64,000 nt of DNA from Tsukamurella asaccharolytica (GTDB taxonomy: Bacteria > Actinomycetota > Actinomycetes > Mycobacteriales > Mycobacteriaceae), in the NCBI RefSeq assembly GCF_007858435.1, contig NZ_VIGW01000013.1, forward strand, positions 20,433-84,432, in the 5' to 3' direction. The translations under genes and the position numbers were made by a program. The notes beneath the pieces are model-generated. The model was not told the origin of the DNA. It ran no database searches and worked only from the letters and a program-made list of their open reading frames with translations. Positions 63,538 to 64,000 of the stretch are shown here, piece after piece; positions within the stretch are counted from its first letter, which is position 1; each line of letters begins with the position of its first letter.

Positions 63538-63611
63538 CGCGGGGTGGAGCAGCTCGGTAGCTCGCTGGGCTCATAACCCAGAGGTCGCAGGTTCAAATCC
63601 TGTCCCCGCTA
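63538..63611 (+). tRNA. tRNA-fMet (initiator, anticodon CAT)
   Basis: 74 nt without encoded CCA. Anticodon CAT in CTCATAA; the anticodon stem has the three G-C pairs GGG/CCC of initiators, and the first acceptor pair is mismatched (C1 against T72), the other initiator hallmark. T-loop GTTCAAATC is normal. Followed by a strong terminator. Confidence 0.95.
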
Positions 63612-63617
63612 CTAGGT

Positions 63618-63657
63618 AACAGGCCCTGACCGGCAGAAATGCCGGTCAGGGCCTGTT
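63618..63657 (+). terminator. Terminator of the tRNA gene
   Basis: Perfect 18-bp arms (63618-63635, 63640-63657) with a GAAA tetraloop, followed by TTCATTCTC. Confidence 0.88.
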
Positions 63658-63855
63658 TCATTCTCTGAACCTGTTGTCGCGCCCCTCCTCAGCGGGCCCC
63701 TCCTCAGCGGGCCCCTCCCCAGCGGGCGTCTCATCCGCCCCCGCCCGCCCCTTCCGAGGCGTGGTGATCATAGTTAAGGGCCGTCCGAGGTCGTACGCCC
63801 ATCGCTCCTGGATGGTGAGGGTTCTCTTCGCCTCGCGAGGGTTGTCGTCGGCCAT
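63658..63855 (-). CDS. Small hypothetical protein with acidic Gly-Pro-Ala-Glu repeats
   Basis: 65 residues from ATG 63855 (GAGGTGA about 6 nt upstream). The first part (REAKRTLTIQERWAYDLGRPLTMITTPRK) is unfamiliar; the tail has GPAEE repeats encoded by 15-bp tandem units. Its stop adjoins the tRNA terminator. Possibly cargo or a flank of the mobile element at the window's edge. Confidence 0.6.
   Translation of the reverse strand: MADDNPREAKRTLTIQERWAYDLGRPLTMITTPRKGRAGADETPAGEGPAEEGPAEEGRDNRFRE
63681..63725. repeat. Three 15-bp tandem repeats
   Basis: Unit GCCCCTCCTCAGCGG at 63681 and 63696, and once with one substitution at 63711. On the minus strand they encode repeats of the five-residue type G-P-A-E-E. 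Confidence 0.85.
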
Positions 63856-63913
63856 GATGGTCACCTCTCTAGATGTGATGTCCAGGGACGTTGTCCTGAT
63901 GCTGATCGGTGAG

Positions 63914-63987
63914 TTCACCTGACAGGTGAAGGCCTCCGGTTGTGAAGTGGAGCTGTCGAGGAACCACACCACAGCCAGGAGGCCTTC
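63914..63987. repeat. Inverted repeats upstream of the possible transposase start
   Basis: TTCACCTG-A-CAGGTGAA (63914-63930) is a perfect palindrome. GAAGGCCTCC (63928-63937) and GGAGGCCTTC (63978-63987) are perfect 10-bp arms whose right arm ends at the ATG and contains the ribosome-binding site. They could be an element end plus a leader hairpin. Confidence 0.6.
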
Positions 63988-64000
63988 ATGTCCCACGCTA
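63988..64000 (+). CDS. Start of a gene cut by the window, possibly an IS481-family transposase
   Basis: ATG-TCC-CAC-GCT (Met-Ser-His-Ala) after AGGAGG spaced 5 nt. MSHA is a frequent start of IS481-type transposases in actinobacteria, but only four codons are visible. Confidence 0.35.

Overview
The window is high-GC actinobacterial chromosome from a mycolic-acid group organism (order Mycobacteriales). Evidence is the gene content (DesA3-type desaturase, FprA, SigH/RshA, PdtaS, WhiB1, WhiB7, MoeZ, mycoredoxin, AdnAB, UvrD2, the 24-residue ribosomal protein bL37) and the gene order, which from memory follows M. tuberculosis Rv3229c down to Rv3193c. The genus (for example Tsukamurella, Gordonia, Dietzia) is not settled by what I can see.

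Layout. 1-7.9 kb: desaturase (cut by the left edge), ferredoxin reductase, MsrA, aroA-rsgA, a secreted protein, SoxR and an SRAP protein. 7.9-12.2 kb: a 28-bp perfect inverted repeat, an aldehyde dehydrogenase, a fused fatty acyl-CoA reductase and a YbaK-type deacylase. 12.3-18.8 kb: sigH-rshA, bL37, PdtaS, WhiB1, a lipid kinase, a membrane protein, a phosphoglycerate-mutase-like phosphatase and a ParA-like ATPase. 18.9-23.4 kb: a cassette foreign to the conserved order, made of an XRE/cupin regulator, a divergent three-gene ABC importer and an arylsulfotransferase-like protein. 23.4-28.2 kb: the Rv3212-Rv3208A-like genes, RhlE and a Phd/PIN toxin-antitoxin pair. 28.3-33.8 kb: a DUF418 membrane protein and an efeO-efeB-phosphoesterase operon. 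33.9-63.4 kb: an almost unbroken conserved block (TetR, hydrolase, DUF3152, MoeZ, Ddn-like protein, ATL, LipV, AdnA/AdnB, K+ channel, sulfurtransferase, NudC, mycoredoxin, UvrD2, WhiB7 with a long leader, ABC1 kinase, orphan cyclodehydratase-like protein, DUF2342-type protein, Lon-like PDZ protease, UPF0182). The right edge has an initiator tRNA gene and what looks like the first codons of an IS481-type transposase.

How the genes work together. The strongest theme is thiol-oxidative stress. Sequences matching the SigR/SigH promoter pattern GGAA[T/C/G]-N18-GTT, each with an exact 18-nt spacer, lie upstream of msrA, sigH, moeZ and the mycoredoxin gene, so this stretch carries the sigma factor, its zinc anti-sigma factor and at least three probable targets. 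SoxR with its own palindrome, WhiB1 and WhiB7 add redox- and antibiotic-responsive control. A second group is DNA repair (AdnAB, UvrD2, ATL, SRAP). Many genes start 6-8 nt downstream of a TANNNT hexamer, which suggests widespread leaderless transcription.

The least explained parts are the XRE/cupin-ABC-arylsulfotransferase cassette, the efeOB-phosphoesterase operon without a permease, the 28-bp inverted repeat at 7948-8020, and the roughly 490-nt whiB7 leader with a 67-codon upstream ORF.
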